Positions 8,643 through 16,954 of a stretch of DNA of 64,000 bases are shown piece after piece. A program made the position numbers and the translations under genes. Each line of letters opens with the position of its first letter. Position 1 is the stretch's first letter. The notes below the pieces were generated by a model, which was given only the letters and a program-made list of their open reading frames with translations, searched no databases and was not told where the DNA came from. Source of the stretch: Castellaniella sp035707805 (GTDB lineage: Bacteria; Pseudomonadota; Gammaproteobacteria; Burkholderiales; Burkholderiaceae_B); the NCBI GenBank assembly GCA_035707805.1, contig DASSTS010000010.1:25266-89265 (forward strand), in the 5' to 3' direction.

Positions 8643-9625
8643 CGGTGTTGGAGGCCCGGGATCTTCATGTGCGCTTTCCGGTCGCCCGCGACTGGCGCGG
8701 CCGGGCGGTGCGCCACGCCCATGCCCTCAACGGCGTCGACCTGCGAATCGAGCCGGGCGAGGTTTTCGGCGTGGTGGGGGAATCGGGATGCGGCAAGAGC
8801 ACGCTGGCGTCCGTGCTGATGGGTCTGCTGCCGCCGACCGAGGGCACGCTGCGGCGCCTGCCGCGCGCCGACGGCCGGGAGACCGACGTGCAGATCGTGT
8901 TCCAGGATCCCCAGTCCTCGCTGGATCCCCGCCTGCCCGCCTGGAAGGTCATCGTCGAGCCGCTGGTCGCCCGGCGTGGGCGCGTCGCCGGGCCCCGGCC
9001 GGGCACCGCCGCGCTGCGGGCACGCGCGGCCGAACTCGCGGTGCAGGTGGGCCTGCGTCCCGAGCACCTGGATCGCTACGTGCATGAGTTCTCCGGCGGC
9101 CAGCGCCAGCGGATCGCCATTGCGCGCGCACTGGCCCCGGATCCCGACGTCATCGTGCTCGACGAGCCCACGTCCGCGCTGGACGTCTCCGTGCAGGCGC
9201 AGATCCTGAACCTGCTGCAGGACCTGCGCCGCGCCCGCGGCCTCGCCTACGTGCTGATCTCGCACAACGTATCGGTGGTGCGCCATCTGTGCGACCGCGT
9301 GGCGGTCATGTACCTGGGGCAGATCGTGGAGCAGGGACCGGCGGCCGAGGTGCTGGAATTCCCGCGCCATCCCTACACCCGGGAACTGCTGGACGCGGTG
9401 CCCCGCCTGGACCGGCCCTGGGGCGAAGAGGCCCCGGCCCCCCCGGTGGAGCTGCCCGGCAACCGCAGCCTGCCCCGGGGCTGCTTCTATCGCGACCGCT
9501 GCGCCTGGGCGACGGCGGGCTGCGAACAGCCCCAGGCGCTGCTGCCGGGCGGACCGGCCGCCCCGGACCATCTGTTCCGCTGCCATGTGGCGCGGGCCCG
9601 CTGCGCCTCGAACGAATCAGGCTGA
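8639..9625 (+). CDS. ddpF: Dipeptide ABC transporter ATP-binding protein, DppF/DdpF type
   Basis: A 328-residue second ATPase of the system. Walker A is GESGCGKST, the Q-loop VFQDPQSSLDPR, the signature FSGGQRQRIAIARAL, Walker B VIVLDEPTSALDVS. It ends with a Cys-bearing tail (GCFYRDRCAWATAGC). The ATG at 8639 overlaps the ddpD stop (ATGA), so all four transporter genes after ddpA are coupled. The last 9 bases overlap the 3' end of the convergent MFS gene. This is the final gene of the ddpXABCDF-like operon. Confidence 0.92.
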   Translation: MTVLEARDLHVRFPVARDWRGRAVRHAHALNGVDLRIEPGEVFGVVGESGCGKSTLASVLMGLLPPTEGTLRRLPRADGRETDVQIVFQDPQSSLDPRLPAWKVIVEPLVARRGRVAGPRPGTAALRARAAELAVQVGLRPEHLDRYVHEFSGGQRQRIAIARALAPDPDVIVLDEPTSALDVSVQAQILNLLQDLRRARGLAYVLISHNVSVVRHLCDRVAVMYLGQIVEQGPAAEVLEFPRHPYTRELLDAVPRLDRPWGEEAPAPPVELPGNRSLPRGCFYRDRCAWATAGCEQPQALLPGGPAAPDHLFRCHVARARCASNESG

Positions 9626-10840
9626 GGGCGGGCCTGCGTGCCGCAGGCCGCCGGTGTCTTCGCCGGCTGCCGGCTGCGGCTGGCGCCGGCGCAGCGCCAT
9701 CATCAGGGCGAGGGACGTCAAGACCAGGAGGGCGGACAGCCAGGGCAGGGAGGCCAGCCCCAGCGCCTGGGTGGCGAGCCCCCCCAGCGCGGCGCCCGAG
9801 GCGATGCCCAACTGCATGCAGGACTGGTTCAGGCCGACCAGCACGCCCTGGGCGTCGGGGGCGAGCGCCGCCGCCCGGACCTGCTGCGACGGGCCCGAAG
9901 CCCAGGCCGCCACGGACCACAACACCAGGATGAGCCCCACGGCCGCCAGGGAACCCGCGGGGACCGCCAGCGCGGCCAGCCCCATGAGCGCCAGGAAACC
10001 GGCCTGGAGGATCTTGGAGATCACGAGCGTCGAGTGATACCCGTGGCGGTCGGTGTGGCCGCCGCCCAGCCGCGAGCCGGCCAGACTGGCGATGCCGAAG
10101 GCCAGCAGCAGAGGACTGACCCATGCGCCGGGCACGTGCCAGACCTGGATCAGGTAGGGCGCGAGATAGCTGTAGGTCACGACGTATCCGGCCATCCACA
10201 GCACGGTGACCAGCAGGCCGCCGGCCACGGCCGGGCGTTTCAGCAAGGCCGCCTGGGCGCGCAGCGGGATGGTGGCCGCGGGACTCAGGGCGGGCAGGGC
10301 GAATCGCTGGCCCAGCGCGACGGCCAGGCTCAACGCGCCGACCATGGGAAAGACGGCATGCCAGCCCAGCCGCAGCGCGATCTCGCGTCCGACGGGCACG
10401 GCGATGATGAGGGACGCCGTGAAGCCCATGATGACGGTGGCGATGGCCCGCCCCTGGCGCTCGCGGCCGGCCAGCGTGGCCGCCGTGGACAGGGCCGTGA
10501 CCACCGCGGTGCCGCCCGACAGCGCCTGCAGCACGCGCACCGGCACGAAGGTCCAGAAGTCATGGACGAGCAGCGTCAGGCCGCTGGCGCACGCATACAC
10601 GACCATGGCGCCGATCAGCACCGTGCGCCGTCCGATGCGGCTTGTCAGCGCCACCGCGACGGGCACGCACAGGCCGTACACCAGGGCGTAGAGCGTGATC
10701 AGCTGCCCCGTGACCTCGATGGGCGCGCCCAGGCCCCGGGACACGAGATCCAGGATACCCGCCAGGATGTATTCGTTGGCCCCCGCGACGAAGGTCGTCA
10801 GCGCCAGGAGCAGGATCTGATAGTGGGAAGAGATCTTCAT
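9617..10840 (-). CDS. MFS transporter of the DHA1/AraJ-like efflux type
   Basis: A 407-residue major facilitator with about 12 membrane helices. The N-terminus FVAGANEYILAGILDLVS and the loop-2/3 motif LTSRIGRRTVLIGAM (a form of the G-x-x-x-D/G-R-x-G-R motif) match DHA1 drug or sugar efflux proteins such as AraJ/NepI. The C-terminus is a basic, Pro/Ala-rich tail. It lies 72 bases downstream of an ArsR-type regulator gene on the same strand, a frequent regulator-exporter pair. The substrate is unknown. Confidence 0.85.
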   Translation of the reverse strand: MKISSHYQILLLALTTFVAGANEYILAGILDLVSRGLGAPIEVTGQLITLYALVYGLCVPVAVALTSRIGRRTVLIGAMVVYACASGLTLLVHDFWTFVPVRVLQALSGGTAVVTALSTAATLAGRERQGRAIATVIMGFTASLIIAVPVGREIALRLGWHAVFPMVGALSLAVALGQRFALPALSPAATIPLRAQAALLKRPAVAGGLLVTVLWMAGYVVTYSYLAPYLIQVWHVPGAWVSPLLLAFGIASLAGSRLGGGHTDRHGYHSTLVISKILQAGFLALMGLAALAVPAGSLAAVGLILVLWSVAAWASGPSQQVRAAALAPDAQGVLVGLNQSCMQLGIASGAALGGLATQALGLASLPWLSALLVLTSLALMMALRRRQPQPAAGEDTGGLRHAGPPSA

Positions 10841-10912
10841 GATTACATATCTATGATTTGGAATTTGTCGATATATGGACGCGCAAACCCGCCGTGAAAA
10901 AAGGGGCGCCGG

Positions 10913-11215
10913 CTAGAGTTCGTGGAGGATGGCGGAGGCCACCGCGGCCACTGCCTCGTCGTCGCGCTTGTACAGGGTGTATTTCCCGACCCGCACGGCC
11001 CTGACCAGGCCCGCGTCGCGCAACATCGACATGTAGGTCGAGGCCGTGGACTGGTTGACGCCCAGCATGGCCGAGATCTGCAACACGCAGACGCCGTCGG
11101 CCACCGGGTCGATGCCGTCGGCGGGGGTGAAGTGCGCGCCCGGGTCGCGCATGGCGGACATCACGGTGCGCCGGTGCGGATTGTCGAGCGCCTTGAGGGC
11201 CAGGTCCAGGTTCAT
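10913..11215 (-). CDS. ArsR-family winged-helix regulator
   Basis: A 100-residue protein with an ArsR/HTH_20-like fold: an N-terminal helix ALKALDNPHRRTVMSAMRD, the recognition helix SAMLGVNQSTASTYMSMLRDAG, and a wing VRAVRVGKYTLYKRDD. There is one Cys (residue 43) and no paired-Cys metal site, so metal sensing is not implied. ATG 11215 is chosen because the protein then begins exactly at the first conserved helix; the open frame extends upstream through unrelated sequence. It precedes the MFS gene and probably controls it. Confidence 0.85.
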   Translation of the reverse strand: MNLDLALKALDNPHRRTVMSAMRDPGAHFTPADGIDPVADGVCVLQISAMLGVNQSTASTYMSMLRDAGLVRAVRVGKYTLYKRDDEAVAAVASAILHEL

Positions 11216-11289
11216 GCGCCCATGATAAACGACATATCGCAATTTATCAATTCGTTGACCGGCGGAACCCGGGGCGGGGTAAAGCCCCG

Positions 11290-13059
11290 TCAGTGGTCGA
11301 AATGCAGCTTCAGGTAAGCGCCGTCCCCGCGCCGGTCGGACTGCAAGCGGTCGGCCAGCCGCCTCAGCATCGCCTGCGAGACCCCGTCCAGCGTCTGGCT
11401 GAGCGCCTGCTGGAACGCGTCCTCGTCCATGTCGAGCAGATCCGTGGCGGCGCCCGCGGGCGCCGCGATCAGGCTCAGGGGGGCGCCATCGTGGATCAGT
11501 TCGATGTCCAGGTTGAATTCGTCGAAGCTGCCTTGCACGCCCTCGATCCGGCGGCCGCCGGCCTGGATGGCCTCGGCCGCCTCCAGGGCGGCCTGGGCCG
11601 CGCGGCGCACGACGTCGCGCCGGGCGCTCCAGCCGGCGCCCTGCGCCTCGACGAAGTCCACGATGGCCTGGGGCAGGTCCTGCGCACGCTGTCCGGCGTC
11701 GAAGGACTGCCGGGCCCGCCGGGACGTGCCCAGGCGAAACAGCAGGTTCAGGCCGATGGCGCTGAGCCCGGCGACGATGATGCCGTTGCCGGCCATCATG
11801 CGCATGGATTCGGGCGCGAGTTCCGCCAGTTGCGGCACGAAGATCACGCCGATTCCCAGGACGAAGGACAGGCCGATCATGAACAGGCCGCGGGCGTCCA
11901 GGGCGCGCGAGGCGATCAGCTCGATGCCGGAGACGATCAGGTAGGCGGCGGCATAGACCTCGATGGCGCCGATGACGGCCACCGGCATCAGGGTCAGCGC
12001 CAGCGAGACTTGCGGCAGGAAGGCGGCCGCCGCCAGCGCCGCCGCGACCAGCAGGCCGATCCAGCGCGACGAGGAACGGCTGATGTGCGCCAGCGCGATA
12101 TTGGCCGATGAAATCGCGCCGGGCAGGGCGCCCAGCCAGGCGGACAGGAAATTCCCCAGCCCGCACGCGCGCATGCCGCCGGCGACCATCTTCATGTCAG
12201 GGCGGTGCCAGTCGTCGTCGTTCATCTTGTGCATCAGCACCACGCAGCCGAACACGTCGAGCTGGGTCATGAGCGCCAGAACTGCGACGGCCAGCAGGAT
12301 CCCGGGGTCGACGCCGAAGTCGGGCAGCGGCGGATGCGGCAGGCCGAAGACCGGCGCGCTCGCCAGGGCGTCGAGGCCGTGCAGCTTGCCCAGCCAGGCC
12401 GACAGCAGGATCCCCGTGACCAGGCCGGCCAGCAGCGCGAAGAGTTTGGCGCGTTGGCTGCCCCAGATGGACAGGCCCATGATGACGGCCAGGGTGGCAG
12501 CCCCGATCAGCAGGTTGCCGCGGTCCAGCCGGCCGCCGTCGGACAGGCCGCTGACGTGGTGCAGCGCCGGCGCGATCAGGGACAGGCCCGCGACGCAGAC
12601 CACGATGCCGGCGACGGTGGGCGGCAGCAGGCTGCGCAGGTGCGGCACCAGCCATCCCGCCCCCATCGCCACGATGCCGTTGACCACGCCGACCATCACC
12701 AGTCCGCCCAGGCCGTACTGGCCCGCCAGCATGCCCGAGAGCACCACCAGCAGGGGATCGGGCATGTGGATCAGCAGCATGCCCGATCCCAGGCGTCCGC
12801 CCCAGGACTGAAGGAAGGTGGAGACCGCCATGCCCAGGATCGTGGCGGTGATCATGGTCTGGGTCTGTTCCGCATCGAGGCCGCCGATGCGGGCGGCGGC
12901 CAGCACGTAGGCGATCAGGGCCAGGGCGGTCGCCAGATGCTGCAGGGCCAGGCCCGCCAGCGTCGGCGCCGGCGGCCTTTCGTCGGACGCATAGAGCAGT
13001 TCGCGTGGACGCTTGAATGCTGGCAGGGCGGGCAGTCTGATTCGGGAGACGTTGGGCAT
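11290..13059 (-). CDS. NCS2-family xanthine/uracil-type permease with a C-terminal soluble domain
   Basis: A 589-residue protein. Residues about 1-442 form the NCS2 (SLC23) membrane domain: LAGLALQHLATALALIAYV at the first helix, the GxGS-like loop, and LSAWLGALPGAISSANIALA in the substrate helix. NCS2 proteins normally end near 430-480 residues. Here an extra soluble tail of about 147 residues follows (about 443-589, DNA 11293-11733), with helices, two beta strands (FNLDIELIHDGAPLSL and AYLKLHFDH) and acidic linkers. The substrate is probably a purine or pyrimidine base. The gene sits between an ArsR-MFS pair and an SDR, without metabolic neighbours that narrow it further. Confidence 0.85.
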   Translation of the reverse strand: MPNVSRIRLPALPAFKRPRELLYASDERPPAPTLAGLALQHLATALALIAYVLAAARIGGLDAEQTQTMITATILGMAVSTFLQSWGGRLGSGMLLIHMPDPLLVVLSGMLAGQYGLGGLVMVGVVNGIVAMGAGWLVPHLRSLLPPTVAGIVVCVAGLSLIAPALHHVSGLSDGGRLDRGNLLIGAATLAVIMGLSIWGSQRAKLFALLAGLVTGILLSAWLGKLHGLDALASAPVFGLPHPPLPDFGVDPGILLAVAVLALMTQLDVFGCVVLMHKMNDDDWHRPDMKMVAGGMRACGLGNFLSAWLGALPGAISSANIALAHISRSSSRWIGLLVAAALAAAAFLPQVSLALTLMPVAVIGAIEVYAAAYLIVSGIELIASRALDARGLFMIGLSFVLGIGVIFVPQLAELAPESMRMMAGNGIIVAGLSAIGLNLLFRLGTSRRARQSFDAGQRAQDLPQAIVDFVEAQGAGWSARRDVVRRAAQAALEAAEAIQAGGRRIEGVQGSFDEFNLDIELIHDGAPLSLIAAPAGAATDLLDMDEDAFQQALSQTLDGVSQAMLRRLADRLQSDRRGDGAYLKLHFDH

Positions 13060-13116
13060 CGGCTTGATCGGGTGGATGTCCTGGTATGGGTCCGGCGATT
13101 GTATCCGCAGCGCCCC

Positions 13117-13884
13117 CTAGAGTCCCCCGGCGCAGGCCAGGGTCGTCCCCGTGACGTAGGAGGCCGCCGGCGAGGCCAGCCAGACGATGGCCTCCGCGAT
13201 CTCGGCGGGCTCGGCCAGCCGACCCATCGGGATCCGCGGCGCGACGCGCGCGGGCCGGTCGGGCTCGCCGGCGGCCGCGTGGATGTCGGTCAGGGTGCTG
13301 CCCGGGGCGAGGCCGCAGACCCGGATGCCTTCGGCGGCGACCTCCTTGGCCAGGCCCAGGGTGAAAGCCTCTATCGCGGCCTTGCTGGCGGCGTAATGGA
13401 CATATTCGCCGGGGCTGCCCGTCCGGGCGGCGATCGAGGAAACGTTGACGATCACGCCGCGCACGCCATGGCGCCGAAAGCCGGCCAGGGCCTCGCGCGC
13501 GCACTGCATGGCGCCCAGCACGTTGACCCGGAACACCTGCTCGATCATCTCGTCGCGGGTGTCCATGAAAGGCCCGATCGGGCCGGTGATGCCGGCGTTG
13601 TTGATCAGGCCGTGGAGCGGCCCGACCCGAGCGTCGATCTCCTGGAACATCTCCCGCACCTCGTCGCTGCGGCTCACGTCGGCCCGGATGATGGTGGCCT
13701 GGCGTCCCATCGCGCGGATCGATTCCGCCACGGCGGCGACCGCGGCCTCGTTGCGGGTATAGTTCAGGACGATGTCGCGGCCCGCGCGCGCCGCGGCCAG
13801 TGCCGTCGCCGCGCCGATGCCGCGGCCGGCGCCGGTGATGAGCAGGATGCCGGGCCGGGCGTTCTGCGGATGGGGGTCGTTCAT
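13117..13884 (-). CDS. SDR-family oxidoreductase (3-oxoacyl-ACP reductase-like)
   Basis: A 255-residue classical short-chain dehydrogenase. The cofactor motif TGAGRGIG lies near residues 17-24, NNAGI follows mid-protein, and the catalytic Ser plus YAASK are intact. The C-terminus GTTLACAGGL is a usual SDR ending. ATG 13884 is chosen because an AGGAGG ribosome binding site lies just upstream on the minus strand (13893-13898) and the sequence turns SDR-like at once. The substrate is unknown; nothing nearby fixes it. Confidence 0.88.
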   Translation of the reverse strand: MNDPHPQNARPGILLITGAGRGIGAATALAAARAGRDIVLNYTRNEAAVAAVAESIRAMGRQATIIRADVSRSDEVREMFQEIDARVGPLHGLINNAGITGPIGPFMDTRDEMIEQVFRVNVLGAMQCAREALAGFRRHGVRGVIVNVSSIAARTGSPGEYVHYAASKAAIEAFTLGLAKEVAAEGIRVCGLAPGSTLTDIHAAAGEPDRPARVAPRIPMGRLAEPAEIAEAIVWLASPAASYVTGTTLACAGGL

Positions 13885-14020
13885 GGTCGGGGATCCTCCT
13901 GTGGTCGGGCCGGCCGCGTCGCAAAGGCCGGAACCTGAATCATAGGCTGCCGCAGGCACCGGCGGAACCGCGCATCGCGCCTGAAACCCGGCATTTCCCC
14001 GCCGACCACAAGAGAACTGC

Positions 14021-14623
14021 ATGAACGGCTTCATCTCCGGATTTTTCCTCGGGCTCGGTCTCATCGCCGCCATCGGCGCCCAGAACGCCTTCGTCCTGAA
14101 GCAAGGCCTGCAAAGGCGCCACGTGCTGGCCGTCTGCCTGACGTGCGCCTTGTCGGACATGGTCCTGATCAGCGCCGGCGTGGCGGGATTCGGCGCGCTG
14201 GTTGCGGCGGCGCCATCCATCCGGCTCGTCATGACCTGGGCGGGCGCGCTCTTTCTCGCGGCCTATGCCCTGCGCAGTTTCCGGGCCGCCGTCGTCAACC
14301 GTTCCGCGCTGGACCCGGCGCAGGCCGGGACCAGCAGCCTGTCCACCACGATCGCCGCCTGCCTGGCCTTCACCTGGCTGAACCCGCACGTCTACCTCGA
14401 CACGGTGGTGCTGCTGGGTTCGGTCTCCGCGAACTACGGCCCCGACCGCTTCCGGTTCGGCCTGGGCGCGGTCACGGCGTCCTTCGTGTTCTTCTTCCTG
14501 CTGGGATACGGCGCGCGCCTGCTCAGGCCGCTGTTCGCCCGTCCCGGCGCCTGGCGCGTGCTGGATTTCCTGGTGGGGGTGGTGATGACGTTGCTGGCGG
14601 CAAAGCTGCTGATGTCGGTGTAG
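14021..14623 (+). CDS. LysE/ArgO-family amino-acid exporter
   Basis: A 200-residue inner-membrane exporter with about six helices. The N-terminus GFFLGLGLIAAIGAQNAFVL is the family signature, and FTWLNPHVYLDT in the fourth conserved block is close to E. coli ArgO/LysE. Likely substrates are basic amino acids such as arginine or lysine. The classical regulator is a divergent LysR protein (LysG/ArgP), but none is adjacent in that arrangement. The gene is preceded by a short intergenic region after the divergent SDR gene. Confidence 0.88.
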   Translation: MNGFISGFFLGLGLIAAIGAQNAFVLKQGLQRRHVLAVCLTCALSDMVLISAGVAGFGALVAAAPSIRLVMTWAGALFLAAYALRSFRAAVVNRSALDPAQAGTSSLSTTIAACLAFTWLNPHVYLDTVVLLGSVSANYGPDRFRFGLGAVTASFVFFFLLGYGARLLRPLFARPGAWRVLDFLVGVVMTLLAAKLLMSV

Positions 14624-14716
14624 ACGCTCGCCCATCGGTTTTTCCGATATCCCCATCGGATCTTTCCGTTTCTCCGGACCCTGGCGCCCCGGCGACACTG
14701 CCTGTGGCAATTCACT

Positions 14717-15472
14717 ATGGAATCGGAAGACATGACACACCACATCGCAGGCGGACATGAAAAAGTCTTGATCATCGGCGGCAGTTCGGGGATGGGGATG
14801 GCGCTGGCCCGGCGCTGTCTGGATGCCGGGGCGGGCGTCACCATCGTGGGGCGCGCCACCGGCAAACTGGAGCACGCCCGGGAAGCGCTGCGAAGCCCTG
14901 AGGCGCTGGACACCCTCGTGGCCGATATCACGCAGGAGAACCAGGTCGAGGACATGTTCGATCGGGTGGGCGCAGTCGATCATATCGTCAGCACTGCCGC
15001 CGATATCCAGGGCGCATACGAGCTGTTGCCGTCGATCGACCTGAAGGCGGCGCAGAAAGTCGTGGAAAGCAAATTCTACGGGCCGCTGCTCCTGGCCAAG
15101 CATGGCGCTCCCTGGCTTTCGGCGGGAGGATCCATGACCTTCACCTCTGGCATCGCGGCCTATCGCCCGTCCGTAAGGGGCTCGGTTGTGGCCGCCGTGA
15201 ACGCGGCGCTTGAAGGGCTTGTCCGGGCGCTGGCGATCGAAATCGCACCCATCCGGGTCAATGCCGTCTCACCCGGCTGGGTCGACACGCCGATCTGGGC
15301 GTCCGTCGCCGGGGACAAGAAAGACGAGGCATTGAACGCCATGGCGCAACGGTTGCCGGTCGGGCGGATCGGGCAGCCCGGCGACATTGCCGACGCCATC
15401 CGGTTCCTGATGGGCAATCGGTTTACGACAGGGACGGTGCTGCATGTCGAGGGGGGCCATCGCCTGGTCTGA
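14717..15472 (+). CDS. Divergent SDR-family protein lacking the catalytic Tyr and Lys
   Basis: A 251-residue protein with an SDR fold: the Rossmann motif GGSSGMG is at residues 21-27, a conserved Ser lies at 144 (TFTSG), and the C-terminal region VSPGWVDTP and TGTVLHVEGG is typical. The position of the active-site YxxxK reads V158-x-x-x-N162, so the normal catalytic pair is missing. This fits a non-canonical SDR subgroup or a protein with another role. ATG 14717 has no clear ribosome binding site; ATG 14732 is the alternative. Its last 50 bases overlap the end of the convergent LysR gene. Confidence 0.8.
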   Translation: MESEDMTHHIAGGHEKVLIIGGSSGMGMALARRCLDAGAGVTIVGRATGKLEHAREALRSPEALDTLVADITQENQVEDMFDRVGAVDHIVSTAADIQGAYELLPSIDLKAAQKVVESKFYGPLLLAKHGAPWLSAGGSMTFTSGIAAYRPSVRGSVVAAVNAALEGLVRALAIEIAPIRVNAVSPGWVDTPIWASVAGDKKDEALNAMAQRLPVGRIGQPGDIADAIRFLMGNRFTTGTVLHVEGGHRLV

Positions 15473-16355
15473 CTGCCGCGACACTGCCGCTTGCCGCCGC
15501 CAGCAGGCGCTGGAGCGCGGGCGGCTGAACGCGTCGGCGGCGCCAGATCATGACGAGCAAGGCCGTGGGGGCGGGAGCAGGCCAATCCATTTCCAGGATT
15601 TCCCCGCGAGCCAGCGCATCGGCCACCGCCAGGCGCGGGACCAGCGCGAGCCCCGCGCCGGCCGCGACCAGGCGCGTGATTGCGCCGATGCTGCCGGCTT
15701 CGGCGGCGGGGCGGGGCGGATCCATGCCCGCCTTGGTGAAGGCGTCCTCGAATGCGCGCCGATAGACGCAGCCGAGTTCCGTCGCGACGAAGTCCATGGA
15801 TGCCAGTGCGGCGAGGTCCGGTCCAACGGGGGGACGTCCCGGGGCGGCGATCAGAACCATGGGCTCTTCCGACATGGATCGCGTCACGAATCGCTCATCG
15901 GCATCGCCTTTGTCCAGGCAGAAGACCACCTCGACCTCGCCGTCTTCCAGGGCCCGCATCAATTCGCCGCTGCCGCCGATTTTCAGGCGGACCTGGATGT
16001 CTGCCTGAGCATTCCGGAAGCTCGCCAGCCAAGGCGCCAGTCTGGCGGCTGCGATGGTTTCCAGCGCGCCGATCGACAGCGACTGGGGCACAAGGCCGGC
16101 CGCAGCCTGCACCGCCTGGCGGGCTTCGCGGCCCAGGTCCAGGATTTCCCGCGCATAGGACTGCAGCATTTCGCCGGCGGGTGTCAATTCCAGGCCGTTC
16201 CGGGCGCGGGTGAAGAGGTTCGTTCCCAGGTCCGCTTCCAGGGACTGGATCTGGTCGCTTACGCTCGACTGTGCGAGATGGACATCCTCGGCTGCGCGAG
16301 TGATGTTCCGGCTGCGAGCGACTGCAAGAAAGGTTCTCAAGAGTCTGGGATGCAT
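15423..16355 (-). CDS. LysR-family transcriptional regulator
   Basis: A 310-residue LysR regulator. The N-terminal winged helix is clear: LRTFLAVARSRNITRAAEDV, then LAQSSVSDQIQSLEADLG and LFTRARNGLELTPAGE. The effector domain follows from about residue 90, with GLALVPRLAVAD near 240. The C-terminal 20 residues are Pro/Arg-rich and lie in the 50-base overlap with the opposing SDR gene. The target is unknown. It is separated from the Lrp-type gene by 25 bases on the same strand. Confidence 0.92.
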   Translation of the reverse strand: MHPRLLRTFLAVARSRNITRAAEDVHLAQSSVSDQIQSLEADLGTNLFTRARNGLELTPAGEMLQSYAREILDLGREARQAVQAAAGLVPQSLSIGALETIAAARLAPWLASFRNAQADIQVRLKIGGSGELMRALEDGEVEVVFCLDKGDADERFVTRSMSEEPMVLIAAPGRPPVGPDLAALASMDFVATELGCVYRRAFEDAFTKAGMDPPRPAAEAGSIGAITRLVAAGAGLALVPRLAVADALARGEILEMDWPAPAPTALLVMIWRRRRVQPPALQRLLAAASGSVAAVRPGDGPPRHAAPSLS

Positions 16356-16380
16356 CGGCGTCCTTTGTATGAGCGGCTTC

Positions 16381-16824
16381 CTACAGCGGAGGCAGGCGCC
16401 GCCGGATGGGCATGCCCTTCACGATGCTGGTGTGCGTCCGCGCCACGTGATGCAAGGGCCCCAACAGGCGGTCCAGGTCGCCGACGTCGCGCAGGACGAG
16501 GCGGGCCACGAAGCAATCCTCGCCGGTGACCATCGAGCATTCCGTGATTTCGGGGGTGTCGAGCAGGATTTTTTCCACCTGCTTCAGCTTGCCTGGCACG
16601 GGTTCCACCCGCACCAGCGCCTCCAGCGTGTAGCCCAGGGCCGCAGGATCGAGCCGGATGCTGAAGCCTTGGATGGCGCCATCGTCCTCCATGCGGTGGA
16701 TGCGTTCTCTGACCGCCGGAGCGGACAGGCCCACCTGCGCGCCGAGGTCGCGCAGGCTGACGCGCGAGTCGGCCGAGAGGACCCGGAGAATGTCGCGATC
16801 GACGGTATCGAGCGGTCTTTTCAT
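16381..16824 (-). CDS. Lrp/AsnC-family transcriptional regulator
   Basis: A 147-residue Lrp-type regulator. The N-terminal HTH begins LDTVDRDILRVLSADSRVSL and contains LGAQVGLSAPAVRERIHRME. The RAM/AsnC effector domain follows, with ECSMVTGEDCFVARLVLRD. Length is normal for the family. It is divergent from the PhzF-family gene with about 130 bases between start codons, so it may control that gene. The effector is probably an amino acid, which would suit the nearby ArgO-type exporter, but that is inference. Confidence 0.92.
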   Translation of the reverse strand: MKRPLDTVDRDILRVLSADSRVSLRDLGAQVGLSAPAVRERIHRMEDDGAIQGFSIRLDPAALGYTLEALVRVEPVPGKLKQVEKILLDTPEITECSMVTGEDCFVARLVLRDVGDLDRLLGPLHHVARTHTSIVKGMPIRRRLPPL

Positions 16825-16917
16825 GATGTAAGGTTTACTTCATTCTTGGCTTAACAAAAGCTTGATGCTTGCGATATCTGCGTGACGATCAGCATGTCGC
16901 CGGCGGCTATCGAAAAT

Positions 16918-16923
16918 TATAAT
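16918..16923 (+). promoter_or_regulatory. Probable -10 box of the PhzF-family gene
   Basis: A perfect TATAAT lies in an AT-rich patch between the divergent Lrp-type and PhzF-type genes. No good -35 is seen at 16-18 bases upstream, so an activator may be needed. A transcript from here would begin near 16930, which rules out an upstream ATG at 16922 as the start codon. Confidence 0.45.
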
Positions 16924-16954
16924 GTGGGTTCGCACAACTCAGGTGGGGATGCCC

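Noticed and set aside
16922..16954. ATG 16922 as the start of the PhzF-family gene
   Set aside because: It lies within the likely -10 box and adds nine residues that are not family-like.
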